Part shown: positions 11,519 to 23,700 of the stretch, in pieces
Numbering within the stretch: position 1 is the first letter of the stretch
Layout of the letters: each line of letters starts with the position of its first letter
Assembly: GCA_011799875.1 (NCBI GenBank)
Contig: CM022302.1
Location: 526,456,228-526,520,227 of the forward strand
DNA length: 64,000 nt
Reading direction: 5' to 3'
DNA from: Thinopyrum elongatum
Lineage: Eukaryota; Streptophyta; Magnoliopsida; Poales; Poaceae
Made by a program: the position numbers and the translations under genes
The notes under the pieces: generated by a model
Database searches by the model: none
Told to the model about the DNA's origin: nothing
The model's input: only the letters and a program-made list of their open reading frames with translations

Positions 11519-11617
11519 ATAATAACAAGTCATACTCATCATCATCATAGTCATCTAACAACTTCTACTCGTTATCATAATAACAAGTCATACTCATCAT
11601 CATCATAGTCATCTAAT
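11519..11617 (+). repeat. Short direct repeat, 2 copies
   Basis: A ~40-bp block (ATAATAACAAGTCATACTCA...) occurs at about 11519 and again at about 11578. It is rich in CAT triplets. Confidence 0.8.
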
Positions 11618-11679
11618 CAATCCTAGTTAATTGATTTTAGCATATGATCATGAGTATTAGCTAGGACCTGCTACCCTCT

Positions 11680-12862
11680 CTAAGGTAAAATAACATAAAA
11701 CAACATAGCCCCTGACTCTTCATTATGGAGAATGGAGATTATCATGTCTCCAATTTGTGGGCTTCGCACCATGTTGCCTCCAATAAGCTCCCTGCGACTA
11801 TTCATAACTTTTTTCCATCCTTTGATTGTGAGGTCTTCATCTCTATTAGAAATAGTGTATGCACACCGGACAACCGTAGGCAGACTTGGCCGTAAGCTCA
11901 TAATATCAATGTCACCTTTCATATGCATCAGATGAGGCACACAACCCTTCGGGATTTTCTGTTGAAGAGCATAATAATAACGTAGTAAGCAATGTAGCTT
12001 AACTTTAATTTGAAGAATGTATGCAAAAGAGGCACTGGTGTCATAATAGTAAAAACCTTATCATGCCATCTCCATGGATGTTGCCGTAGTTCAACACGTG
12101 GACTAGTGGCACGTATTGACCATAATGTGGAGGAATTTCATAATTCTTATTGAAAGTCTCAACATCAATAATAAATAAGACAAGATGATCTTTCTCCTCG
12201 TAAGTTAGTTCAGAGCCATCACTGTAGTAGGTTTTGTCTACTACTTTCCGTACATTTTTTGAAGAATAAAAATAAGCTGTCAACTATTTTTTAAATAAAT
12301 AATATAAATTACTTAATAAATATGTTTGAGAAACTCACATAGAGGTAGAAGTGGAAGCATATCAACATTGACCCACATGTCGATATTATCTTCGTCGATG
12401 TCATCTTCAGGATCACCAAGATCGAAGGTGTCATGCATACCCTCCTGAAAATCATACGCCTTGCCTAGTGCTGCCCAATTCGAGCAACCAAAATGGGAGT
12501 AGGTTATCGCATTGTATAGCTTTACGTCAAAAGCATAACCATGATGGGTCCTGAGGTGAACTCTCTTTATCTACATATTCTCATGATCTTCGAAATCCAG
12601 CTTCTCCAGGACATAACATCTTGCATGGCAGCGGATCCACTAGTCAAATTGTAGAAAGCGAAAATTACACGTTGAAGAAGAAGAAATCATGCTTAATTAC
12701 GAAAAAAGACTTGTCGTCGTTGCCTACCATATAAACATCGAAGGTCTCGTCGAGCTTAATACTGAAGCGCCGACCGTCTTCCAGGTGAGGCCTGTCGCAC
12801 AGACCCCGGTCGTCGCCGCAGTACTCGCACTCAGGGATCCTATTGTCGTCAGACATTTCCAA
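11680..12862 (-). pseudogene. B3-domain-like gene carried by CACTA, decayed
   Basis: The minus-strand exons read from 12862 downward. Exon 1 (12862-12665) encodes MEMSDDNRIPECEYCGDD with a Cys pair, then RRFSIKLDETFDVYMV. A middle segment (12640-12320) reads CHARCYVLEKLDFEDHENM, then a TAG stop at 12571-12573, then KRVHLRTHHGYAFDV, TYSHFGCSNWAALGKAYDF and an acidic stretch (DLGDPEDDIDEDN). Then come 12283-12041 (AYFYSSKNVRKVVDKTYY...) and 11940-11680, ending DLTIKGWKKVMNSRREL...SPQIGDMIISIL...LFYVILP. The last segment resembles the end of a plant B3 DNA-binding domain. Such proteins recur in Triticeae CACTA elements as I recall them. It is carried by the element, not a host locus. Exon borders are approximate and the B3 call is moderate. 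Confidence 0.6.
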
Positions 12863-12939
12863 TGTTCATAATTCAAAGATTAAACGTCTGAAATTGAATA
12901 TATGTACTACAAAAACTAAATTAGATCATTATTATTTAT

Positions 12940-13935
12940 CACGGGTTGACTGCCAGTTTGTCGAGTCTTTTCTTGAAAACTCTCATCTCATGTGGTGTAT
13001 ATGGTGGACACTCCCTCACAGTTATTTTGACTGTCGGTGATGGTCGCTTCCCCTCCTTCTCTCGTGCATTACCAAGGTATATCACAAGCAGAAGGAAGAG
13101 GAAGCGACCCCTACGACAACAGTCGGGATTCTTCCTCTCTGATATTTCGACAGTAGCATCGACAGACTGAAAGTCAACCCGTTACATATATGGAGCAATG
13201 ACATAAAAAATGCAGCACTCCATATTTCCTACTTTCTAGCACAAGTCATGCTAAAATTCATGAAAAAATCCGGCAAACAATAAAAGCGAAGATAGCACTT
13301 GGGCAAGCACATACACATGGTAGTACTACACAACACTACTCCACATATCACGGGTTGACTTTCGGTCTGTTGAGTCTTCCTTGAAAACAACTCTCATCTC
13401 ACGTGGTGTATATGGTGGGCACTCCCTCTCTGATATATTCGACCGTCGGTGACGGTCGCTCCTCCCTTCGTCCCCGAGTGCATTACACCAAAATGTCTAG
13501 CACACGGGAACGAAGGAGAAGCGACCTCCACGTCAACAGTTAGGATTCTTCCTCTCTGACATTTACACCAAAATGTCTAGCACATTCGAATAAAGAAGAA
13601 GCTACCCACACGACAACAGTTGGGATTCTTCGTCCTCTCTCATATATGGTGGACACTCCTTCACTGATTTTTCGACCGTCGGTGATGGTCGCTACTCCTC
13701 CTTCCCCTAGTGCATAACAAAGGTCTAGCACAAGGAGAAGAAGGAGAAGCGACCCCCACGACAACAGACGGCATCCTTCCTTCAAGAACAGACCGAAAGT
13801 CACACAAGGAGCATCGACAGACTGAAAGTCAACCTGTTACATATATGGAGCAATGACATAAAAAATGAAGCACTTGATATTTCCTACTTTCTAGCACAAG
13901 TCATTCCAAAATTCACGAAAAAATCCGGCATGACC
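12940..13935. repeat. Internal tandem and inverted repeats of the CACTA element
   Basis: A block starting GCATCGACAGACTGAAAGTC occurs at about 13157 and again at 13811, followed both times by GGAGCAATGACATAAAAAAT. Between them, units with CGGTGAYGGTCGCT and its near-inverse AGAAGCGACC recur at least four times (about 13040, 13455, 13680 and 13745). Each unit can therefore fold on itself. Confidence 0.75.
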
Positions 13936-14392
13936 TTTGCTAAAAAGGACATATCGAGCGCCTAAAATTTACCGAAACGGAAATTAATCAACACTCCGGC
14001 AGAACATAGGCCACTCGGAGGTGTTCCCTGCAAACATAGGTCACTTGGGCAAGCACATATCCTTCATTTTCCAAATATTCATGTGCGACAGTACTAGTAG
14101 TACACAACACTACATATCACATGTCCAAACCTCCATCATATTTGAGCAACACTAGTACACAACACTAGATATACATGTTTACTCACTCTAGGCGATGGCT
14201 GTCGAGGATGCAGGTGTCATCGGTGATCTTCTGGGCATCGTCGACTGGCTCGTCGGTGATATAGTCTGCGCCACACATGAGCATTTATATAGAAAATTTT
14301 AAACTTGGTATGCTCATTGCATTTCAGTGGTTTAATTTTGACAGCAAGCATAACATTTCATTTTTTTTGCGAAACCATTTCATTTCATTAGG

Positions 14393-14442
<50 letters not shown>
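14393..14442 (+). repeat. (TC)n microsatellite
   Basis: About 50 bp of TC repeats with one TTT interruption near the start. Confidence 0.97.
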
Positions 14443-14445
<3 letters not shown>

Positions 14446-14596
14446 ATTCACTAGGAATCAACTACATCCAAACCTATGAACAAAATTAGTAAAGTTTTGA
14501 AACTTTCTATACCTAAATTAGTAATAATTGTTATTATAACGAAACTACTAAAATTTTCTATAACAACACTATACCTAAAAATTTGTCGAACATTTC

Positions 14597-14800
14597 TATA
14601 GCATAGAGGAGAGGTGGGAGGAGGGAGGAGGGAGGAGGAGGAGGGAGGATAAAGTAGGAGGAGGAGGATGGAGGAGGAGGAAGGAGTAGGGCGGCTAGAG
14701 GAGATGGAGGATGGCGGTGGGAGGAGGGCTGCCGGAGGAGGAAGTGGCTGGAGGAGGAGGAAGGAGGGCGCGGCCGGAGGAGGAGGGAGGAGGGTCGCGC
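14597..14800 (+). repeat. GGA-rich low-complexity tract
   Basis: Long GGAGGA(G) runs, purine-rich on the plus strand. Pro/Ser-rich minus-strand frames over it are artefacts. Confidence 0.9.
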
Positions 14801-14924
14801 CATACCGAGGAAGGAGAAGGGAGGACGGCGTCGGCAATGCAGTGGCGACGGCGGGAGGAAGGCAGAGTGAGGCAATGAGGAGCGAGGGGAGGGAGAAGGT
14901 CGGGCGCGGGGAGTTGGATAAGGT

Positions 14925-15291
14925 GGCATTAGCAGTAGTGCTGGTCGCGGGAGGGCGCTACTACTAAGCCCAATAGACGTAGCGCGGTCCAGCGGCCCAC
15001 GCTGCTGCTAAGTGGGGCCCACTCTGCTGGCACAGTGCACACATAGTGGTAGCGGTGGGTTGTAGGCATGCGCTACTGCTATAATTTTAGCAATAGCGTG
15101 GGATTTGCCGGCCGCGCTGCTACTACGGATAGCCCCGGTCGGTAAGGTGGGGAACATTTAGTAGCAGCAGTGGGTGGTAAGTCCGCGCTACTGCTACGCA
15201 CTTACCTGTAGCGCCTGTTTGTGACCAGTGCTACGGCTAAGTATCAGTAGCGTGGGCCCTTGACCACGCGCTACTGTTAAGGTTCTATCTG
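14925..15291. repeat. CACTA right subterminal array, up to the nested insertion
   Basis: AGCAGTAGTGCTGG / CGCGCTACTGCTA-type words in both orientations. The array is cut at 15291 by the LTR element; the last 20 bp of the CACTA resume at 19654-19673. Confidence 0.85.
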
Positions 15292-16714
15292 TGTGGCGCC
15301 CCGCCTGATTACCACTGTAGCCAGACGGTCGCCACGCATACCAGCCCAGGAAATCACTCTGGCATGCGCATTTACAACAAGTATCATGAACACAGGCATT
15401 TCTATTAATGGATATATAAGTCTTACATGATATCTTAAAAGGGTGATGGCAGCGGAAAAGCTCTATCTAAGGCAGCAGGGTCCTGGTGCGGCTCCAATCC
15501 ACAGGGATCTGACTGGGTTACTCTCCTAGCCAGCGAACGCTCCGGCTCCTCGTCGACGGACGACGGATCCTTATGTGAACCTGGCCACATTGAAGGCCGC
15601 TGAGTACTTTTGAATGTACCCGCAAGCTAACCAAACCAACATATACACCAAGCAATGCAATCCATGGCATTCAAGCATGCATTTATTATTAGAGCAACAT
15701 TAAATTATCATGGCATGGCATAACTAGCTAGCAATATTAATTATCATGTTATAACAGAAGTATCCAGTGTGATACTAAAGTAAAGTAAAGCATGGCAAGT
15801 AAATAATTCATACTCCGAAGATTCTCAGGATCCCATCCAAACCTTAACCAGATCCAACTTACTCTCTTCCGGGTTGCCTCACAACCCTCAGAACATTCAC
15901 GATCCCCTGAGTATTTCCGATCATAAGACGAGTTCTTCCATCATTATTATTACTGTTCCGGTTGACCACCTAGAGAGGTCTGGACGGACTGTCCTATACC
16001 GTGGACGCGGCTATTCAAATAGATTTTACACTCTGCAGAGGTTGCGCACTTTACCCAGACCATGGAGCACCTGACCTCGTGATCCCATTCGGGTGGACCA
16101 GGGTTGCTCCAATGAAACCTACCTAACCCATGACTCCTCCACCGTACCACCGACAATCATACCCTCCCAGGGTCATGTCCTGGGTGGCCCCTGTGTCACC
16201 TCGTGACACCTGCCACCGTCATGGCCAACTAAACTGTCCCAAACGGGGACGCCGGCAAACATCTCAACTGGGCTCACAAGGTTATCGCCGCCTACCGGGC
16301 CAGGGCAGCGCGCGCGCATAACCTTCCCTAGTTGGTGGTACCGATAAAAGAGCACGCGATCAGACCAAGTCAAGGCCGTCCCATACCGGCAAATGTGGCT
16401 GCACGGATAAGTCCGAACAGGTGACTCTGGATCAACCGACTAGGTTTAGCTTTAGCAATCATTTAACCAGCATGGTTGTTTATCACAATAACTTGAGATG
16501 ATAGTAGCTATGCATGATCATAACAACTTATCTCCATATAATATCATGACAAGTCATTAGTGAAACAATATTTAAATGGCAAGTTATCACTTTACAAGTT
16601 CTAGCTGTAAGTTACGACCATCGGAACCCTTGCACAAAACCGGCAAAGAAACCAGTAGCCACCAGAACGGTCTTTACAACTCAGATCTGGGACAATACCG
16701 GAATAACTCAACCC

Positions 16715-16880
16715 CGGCACAAGACGGCTGAAAAGCAGCTCAGAGCATGAGGCGGTGTTGATAAAAAGAAGGTAGCAGTTCCCTAAGACGGCCGAAAAAT
16801 AGCTCAGAGCATAGGGTCACTGCTACAGAAAGAAATTCAACAACTGTCCGAGACGGCCGAAATAGCTCAGACACAGGCGT
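16715..16880. repeat. Degenerate ~65-bp tandem repeat, 3 units
   Basis: AAGACGGCTGAAAAGCAGCTC, AAGACGGCCGAAAAATAGCTC and GAGACGGCCGAAATAGCTC (shortened here to their cores, all ending in CTCAG) recur at ~65-bp spacing within the giant LTR. Confidence 0.8.
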
Positions 16881-17984
16881 GGTGCCGTTATCGAAGAAAG
16901 TGCAAGCAAGGGTTCGTCAGGGTCACATACAGCTCACTACTACGCATACAAGCATAAGCATATTAACTTAAACATGCAAGAATAACACAGAGCAATGCTT
17001 TAGGGTATATATCAGATGGTCGGCTTGCCTGGGGTCGAAGAGTACTCCGGGAAGAAGTGCGGAGAATCCGCGGAGAGGATCGCCAGAAATCGTTCCCTCT
17101 CGAAGGGGGCAGATTAGAAGTAAGGGCAAAATGGTCATTTTCAGAATGTGTAAACATTATGAAAATGATTCCATCGGAACGGGCTCGAAGAGATGAAGAA
17201 GTGGGCGTTGGTTTCACCTGAATCGGAGTTGCGGATGAGAAGTTGTGGCCGTTCGTTCGTTAGGAAGAAATCTAATAAAAATATTTTCATTTCTGCACTT
17301 AACTGACGAACATCCGCAAAGTAGAGGTTTCGGCCGGTGGCTGAGAACTGAAAACGCATTTCAGTGAAATACGTCTTCGCAGTATTGAACGCGCATTCCT
17401 GGCTAAAGAAGCACCAGAGTACGCTTTCGAGATATGAAAACGAATTCTGTGGAGTGCGCCTCCACTAAAATGCGCGGGCCCGGCCAACAGACACTTACAC
17501 GCGGGTCCCGCGTTGACTCTTTCTCCTCCCCTGCCTTCTCCTTCTTCCTCCTGACACGCAGAAACAGAGGCGAGGCCGACGGCGAGCCCCGGCGACTCCG
17601 GCCGCCGTTTCCGGCGCCCCGGGTACCGGCGAGCTCGGGGAAGAGAGCCGCGTCCAGGAGACCACACCAGGGGCTCCCACATCACCGAAGGGAAGCGAAG
17701 CCTTGCCCGCGGCGGACGGCTGCTACGGCCGGCGATGGGGAAGGGTGCTATGACGGCGGAGAGATGACGAATGGTTTGGGCAGGGCTCCGCCATGGCCTA
17801 GGTAATCCTCTGGTGGCGACAGAAAGGAGGGAGGGGCCTCGGTTTGCTCGAATTCGAGCTGTGGCCGACGGCGAAGCTCCGGCCAGGGAGAGGGAATGGG
17901 GGCTCCCCGAGCTTGGTTGGGAGTTTGGGCGGAGCTAGGAGGGAGAGGGGAGGCCGCTGGTGAAGACGAAGGACTCGGGGGCGG

Positions 17985-17997
17985 CCTATATATAGCC
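17985..17997 (-). promoter_or_regulatory. Candidate TATA box of the giant LTR
   Basis: The minus strand reads GGCTATATATAGG at the edge of a GC-rich block. The position ~1.65 kb from the LTR 5' end suits the end of a U3 region. This is inference only. Confidence 0.45.
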
Positions 17998-19673
17998 GGA
18001 CGGCGGGAATGGATAGGCATGGCCGCCGTGGCGATCTTAGCCACGCACTGGTGCTGCGGGGAGATGTGGCTGGCTGGTTCCCGGCGTCGGCGAGCGGCCG
18101 ACCTGACGAGAGGCAGAGGGACGGGACGGCTCAGGGAGGAAGAGGCCAACAGGAGGGGAAAACAACGGCGGATCACGGGACGACAGTACGGTGGCAGGAT
18201 TCGCCGTGGCGTGACGAGAGGGAAGGAGGAGGGGAAAGCTGCTAGAGGGGGTCGGCGTGGATGCAGGGGAGCCGTTAGACACGCCCGGACAAGCAGGGGC
18301 CGACCGGAGACGACCGGACGGAGCTGACAGAGCGCAGAGCGCGCGCTTCTGCCTGCCGTCCGCGTGGTCACCACGCCAAAACGTGCTCTGTAGCACTACT
18401 TGACCCAACACCTTGTCCATTGCATGACTCAAAAGTCAAATAGACCCTAGGTGTGGCTGGAATACACTGGAAGGCTGGGAGGTGAGACAAACTAGCAAAA
18501 ACAGATTTTAACAGCAAACTTTACTGGATCCTAAAGGAGAAATGGATGAGGGTGGGGAGTTGAAACCTTGTCAAGGTGAAATGGAGTAGGAAGGACTACA
18601 TGCTTGAAAAATTTAATGTCATTTGGACCCCATTTGCAAACACTTCCTTTGTAATGCCAAATCTGGTCCAGAAAATAGAATTTGAAGCTGTGCTCAAATG
18701 GCTTGATGAAATGAGATGAATTTTGGTGTAGTGTGATGATTTGAAAATATGAAGCCACTGTAAAAGTTTCATACAATTTGGGTACACCAAAGTGGTACTT
18801 GCTTCACAGAGGATTCAAATGGGCAGAAACTTGAGAAAATTCCTGTGGAAGAATGGATAAATGGATTGAGCTGATTTTTTATATCCATGAGTTATTTGTC
18901 AAATAGATCAAGGGTTCAAGCACTTCCTTTGCAAACTGGAAATCTGGACAGAATTTACAAAAGGATGATGTGCTCAAACTTTGAACTTTGGGACTTGGAT
19001 TTTGATGGAAATGGTGAAGATATGGTTAGGTTAAGCTCCAAAATTTATTTGGGATTTTTCCTGACTACCAAAATGGTAGTTCCTTCAGAAAGTGCCCAAA
19101 ATGCAATATTGGATTTAAATAGGAAAATGCACTTTCCCTTGTCTAATTATGGCCAATATTTTTATGGGAGCTCAATATGATCACAAATAATATCTCCACA
19201 AGTTTTCATGAACTTTGGAGATGAATAGATATTTTCATGGATTTAATTCCTTTAACTGGCAGAAAAATGAATTAATTATAAATGAAAAATATTGCAAATG
19301 ACTTGGCAATATTTTTGCATATCCAGAGTTTGTAGATGATGGATAATCACTGGGAAAAGTTTGGGAGGCAACAGATCAGAAGAAATTGGAGTTCCTTTGT
19401 AACTGCTGGAGTTGGGGTTTCCTTTCCGGTAACTCGGAAGGTAGGGTTTCGGCGGCAAAACCCTGAGAATATATCTTGGGTGGCAAGGTTGGACTGGAGA
19501 AAATCTCTGGTTAGATAGGGAAGGCAAGATTAAATGACCATCTTCATATACCCAAGAGCTAAAGAAATCCGATAACACCGAGAAAAAAAAAGACGGGAGT
19601 CAAATCCCGCAAAGGAAAAAAAGCAGGGACAAAAACCAGGGTGTTACAATCTGTAAGGTATTTCTTAGTAGTT

Positions 19674-20546
19674 GACCGTCACAAGTAGACGGCGACGTAC
19701 CTTGGTGAGCAGGAGAAGGAATAATGATGATGCCGGTGAAGGTCGGATTCGGTTGTCGCTGTAGTTCACACGTGACAACAATCTCGGCCGTCTGCGGCCA
19801 CGGGGTCGACCACGAACAGAATGCAGCGCTCCACACATCTCTCTGCGACCGGATGTCCACATCTGCATCGATTTCACATGGCAAAACAAAGAGTTTGTGA
19901 TGAGAGCTGCGTCGACGAACATGGTTAGGCACTCGCGACACAATCGAGTTTCAGATTTTCAGTTAGAGCATCTCTTGCTGTCTGCTAGAGCAGTGTGCAA
20001 AGTTTCAGTTTCAGAGTTTTTGAGCTCGGAGCCTACTGATTTAGGCTAACCAACTATCTAAGAATTATGTAAAAGTAACTAACAGTAGCACCAGTTGCCG
20101 GCGGCTGGTGGTGGACGGGGGTCGGGAGGTCGAGCACGCAGGGTGGGTGGGCTTACATTTTTTTCCTTTTTTGTTGTACTGAATTCGGATCAGATGATTT
20201 AGTTCGGGAACACCTCGTCCCTCCCTATATATATAGGGTGTGCCGTGAGCAGAATATTATTCGGATTCAAGGGTCAAATGACGGAAGGAGTATAGCTAGC
20301 TCGTCACGCGTAAAATTCGTGTGTGTGTGCATGACAAGGGCCATCATCGTATTCTTGTGTGAGTTACATCTCAGTCTAGTCTTTGTAGGCATATACTACA
20401 TGCCCATGTTTGCCATGCATGAAGTATGAACTCGATCTCTGAATAAGATCACTCAAAACTCATGCTATCATCAGGTTGGTGTACAACAGGAATGAACCTG
20501 CTGGACAATTTCAAGATTCATCTTCGTCCATGATACATTACATATG
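19674..20546. other. Unassigned stretch between CACTA and LINE
   Basis: A GC-richer part (19680-19945) has a minus-strand open frame (...DVWSAAFCSWSTPWPQTAEIVV...) and a GTACGT splice-donor-like site, so it may be a host gene fragment. I cannot name it. A perfect 16-bp palindrome CCCTATATATATAGGG lies at 20223-20238. Confidence 0.35.
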
Positions 20547-20729
20547 TTTTTTTTTTCAAAAAGGACGTTATCTCCCGGCCTCTGCATCAGAACGATGTAT
20601 GCGGTCATTTTATTAATAAGAAAACAGTTCAACAAAGTCTCTAAGTCTCAAAAAATAAAAAGGCTCACAAAGAGCTAAAAACATGGAAACGGGATAGCCA
20701 CAACCGGCGGAATAAAGATAGATAGGAAA

Positions 20730-23700
20730 CTAAACACCTATCCTATTACATGACCGCCATCCAAACCGGTTGAAGATAGCCCGCGCTACCGTCTCCCAAC
20801 GGATAGACCCAGTAACCATCCGCTCCCTGGCATCCATCGGAGTGAGTAGCGACCACATACGGATCAATGTAGTGGCCCGGAATATAACCTGCAAGAAATG
20901 AATAGGTGTTGTTCTGTTAAATACCAAATCGTTCCTGCAGTTCCATATAGCCCATAATAACGCACATACTCCTACACGGATATGTTTTGCTGTTTCTGTC
21001 TCAACTCCATTTAGCCACGTCCCAAATAACGTGTGGATGCTATTTGGAGGAGGAATATTAAACACTATATGAACAGACCGTCATAAAATTTTGGCCATTG
21101 GGCAATCAAGAAAGAGGTGTTTGATAGATTCATCATGATCACAAAAGCTACATCTTCGTGATCCTGTCCAGTTACGTTTTGCCAAATTGTCCTTAGTGAG
21201 AATGGCTTGTTTGTGGACAAACCACATGAACACTTTAATTCTTAAGGGCACTTTGACTTTCCAAATATGCACGGATCGAGGGATAGAGCCCGAGTTGATA
21301 ATATCCAAATACATGGATTTTACCGAAAACACTCCATTCTTGTTTAGTTTCCAGTGCAACTGATCTGGCTGTTGAGAAAGGTGGACATCCATCAATCTTC
21401 TCACAAGATGGAGCCAAGCTTCCCAACGATTTCCCGCTAAATTTCTCCTGAATTGAATATTTAGAGGATTGGATTGTAATACTGTTGCAACGTAAGCATC
21501 TCTACGCTGAACAATATTATAGAGAGCAGGATATTGGATAGCTAGAGGCGTCTCCCCTAGCCACGTATCCTCCCAAAATCTCGTGGAAGTACCATTACCA
21601 ACGATAAACTTTGTCCTATTGAAGAAGGCTGATTTCACTCTCATCAGTCCTTTCCAAAAAGGCGGATCGGTCGGTCTAACCGTCACCTGGGATAAGGTCT
21701 TAGAATGAAGGTACTTATTACGCAGAATCTGGGCCCATGTGGCATCGGTCTCTACAGATAGCTTGTACAGCCACTTGCTGAGTAGGCATCTGTTCTTCAC
21801 CTCTAAGTTTTCAATGCCGAGACCACCTTGGTCCTTTGGCCTACAAATAATATCCCATTTAGCAAGTCTATATTTCCGTTTTAACTCGTCACTCTGCCAG
21901 AAAAAGCACGATCGATAAAAGTTCAGTCTTTTCCGTATCCCTACTGGTACCTCGAAGAAGGACAAGAGAAACATTGGCATACTCGTGAGCACCGAATTAA
22001 TGAGAATTAGTCGGCCTTCATATGACATAAGTTTGCCCTTCCAGCAACTTAGTTTCTTTTCAAATCGATTTTCAATGCACTTCCATTCTTTGTTAGAGAG
22101 CTTACGATGGTCAATCGGTATGCCCACATATGTAAAAGGCAACGAACCCAACCCACATCCGAACAGTTGTTTGTAAGCTTCTTGTTCGTCTTTATCTCTC
22201 CCAAAGCAAAACAATTCACTTTTATGGAAGTTAATCTTTAACCCCGACAACTGCTCGAATAAGCATAACACAAGCTTCATATTTCTTGCTTTCGCCAGAT
22301 CATGCTCCATGAAGATGATAGTATCATCGGCGTACTATAGAATGGGCACTCCACCATCCACTAGATGCGGAACGAGACCACCTACTTGGCCATTTTCTTT
22401 AGCTCTTCCTATCAGAATTGTCAACATGTCCACCACTATGTTGAACAAGATAGGTGACATCGGGTCTCCCTGCCTTAGACCCTTGTGTGTCTGGAAATAA
22501 TGACCTATGTCATCATTCACTTTTATTCCGACACTGTCTTTTTGCATGAAAGAATCTATCTGCTTTCTCCAGGATTGATCGAATCCTTTCATCCGCAAGG
22601 CCTGTTGAAGAAATGGCCACTCAACCTTATCGTACGCTTTCTCAAAATCCACCTTAAAAACCACCCCATCTAGTTTTTTCGTGTGGACCTCATGGAGCGT
22701 TTCATGAAGGACCACAACCCCTTCATGGATGTTTCTGTCCGGCATGAAGGCTATTGGAGATGGTTGCACCACACGGTGTGCAATCTGCGTCAGCCTGTTA
22801 GTCCCCACCTTGGTGAAGATTTTAAAGCTGACGTTAAGAAGACATATCGGTCGAAACTGCTCAATCCGCACCACCTCTATCTTCTTAGGTAGCAAAGTTA
22901 TCGTTCCAAAATTTAAGTGAAATAGCTGCAAATGCCCAGAAAACAAATCATGGAACATTGGAAGCAAATCACCCTTAATAATATGCCAACACCTTTTATA
23001 AAACTCTGCCGGAAAGCCATCCGGCCCAGGCGCTTTATTATTCTTCATCTGTGAAATCGCCTCAAACACCTCTTTCTCCGAAAACGGGGCGGACAGGATC
23101 TTATTCTCATCCGTCGCAAGTTGAGGGATATCCTCAACCATCGATTCGTCCAAGGACACAAAACTATCCGCAGGAGCCCCAAACAGCTGCTTGCAATAAT
23201 TGGTGATGTATAATTTTAGGTTCTCCTGTCCCAAAATCGTCCCCTCATCTTGCTCTAGCTGATTGTTTTTTTCTTTCGATGCTTGCCATTCGCAATCATA
23301 TGAAAGAATTGCGTGTTATCGTCCCCTTGGACAACTTTTCGCACTTTAGCTCTGAGCGCCCACTTCAATTCTTCCTCTCGAAGCAATTCTTTCAGTCTCA
23401 GTTCCGCCTCCACTTTAGTCTCCAGCTCTCTGGTATCTAAAATGGAGGACTCGACCTTTAAATCTAAGGCATTTAGAAGGTTAAGGAGCCTTTCCTTTTC
23501 GATCTTATAGATACCACTCAAATGTTTGGCCCAACCTCGTAGGAACTGTCTTAAATGTCTAATCTTATTCTGCCATCTTTCTACGTTCGATCTCCCTCTT
23601 GAATCCTTTGCCCACTCCCGTGCTATCAGATTCAAGAACTCTTCTCTCTCAAACCATGCTAATTCAAAAGAGAAGAAATTTTTATTTCCCACATGAGTTG

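Larger units (their letters stand above)
15292..19648 (-). mobile_element. Giant solo LTR (or LARD-like LTR element) nested in the CACTA
   Basis: On the minus strand it starts TGTAACACCCTGG (19648) and ends GGGGCGCCACA (15292), giving TG...CA ends. A perfect 5-bp duplication ATCTG lies at 15287-15291 and 19649-19653. The 4357 bp hold no gag or pol and no internal pair of long direct repeats. There is one GC-rich block (17450-18370) with a TATA box just downstream on the minus strand, as in a U3/R boundary. The simplest reading is a single, very long LTR left by LTR-LTR recombination, like the LTRs of large retrotransposon derivatives. A small non-coding element with the same ends is the alternative. 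Confidence 0.75.
10912..19673 (+). mobile_element. CACTA transposon, complete but split by a nested LTR element
   Basis: The left end is CACTACTAGGGAAAAGCC at 10912. The right end ...TTTCTTAGTAGTT at 19673 is its degenerate inverse (last base T instead of G). The 3-bp duplication GAC flanks both ends (10909-10911 and 19674-19676). The right end is seen only after removing the nested element 15292-19648 and one ATCTG. Without the insert the CACTA is ~4.4 kb. No transposase is visible, so it is non-autonomous. It contains a degenerate B3-like gene, a large hairpin, tandem repeats and subterminal arrays. Confidence 0.9.

Noticed and set aside
14451..14929. Pro/Ser-rich minus-strand proteins
   Set aside because: Low-complexity GGA tract read in reverse.
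15281..15296. CACTA right terminus at GGTTCTATCTGTGTGG
   Set aside because: Poor match and no GAC duplication. The true end is at 19673 once the nested element is removed.
17434..18432. Several overlapping open frames of 120-208 residues on both strands
   Set aside because: Open in many frames because the DNA is GC-rich. Pro/Ser/Arg-rich, no domain, inside a non-coding LTR-like element.
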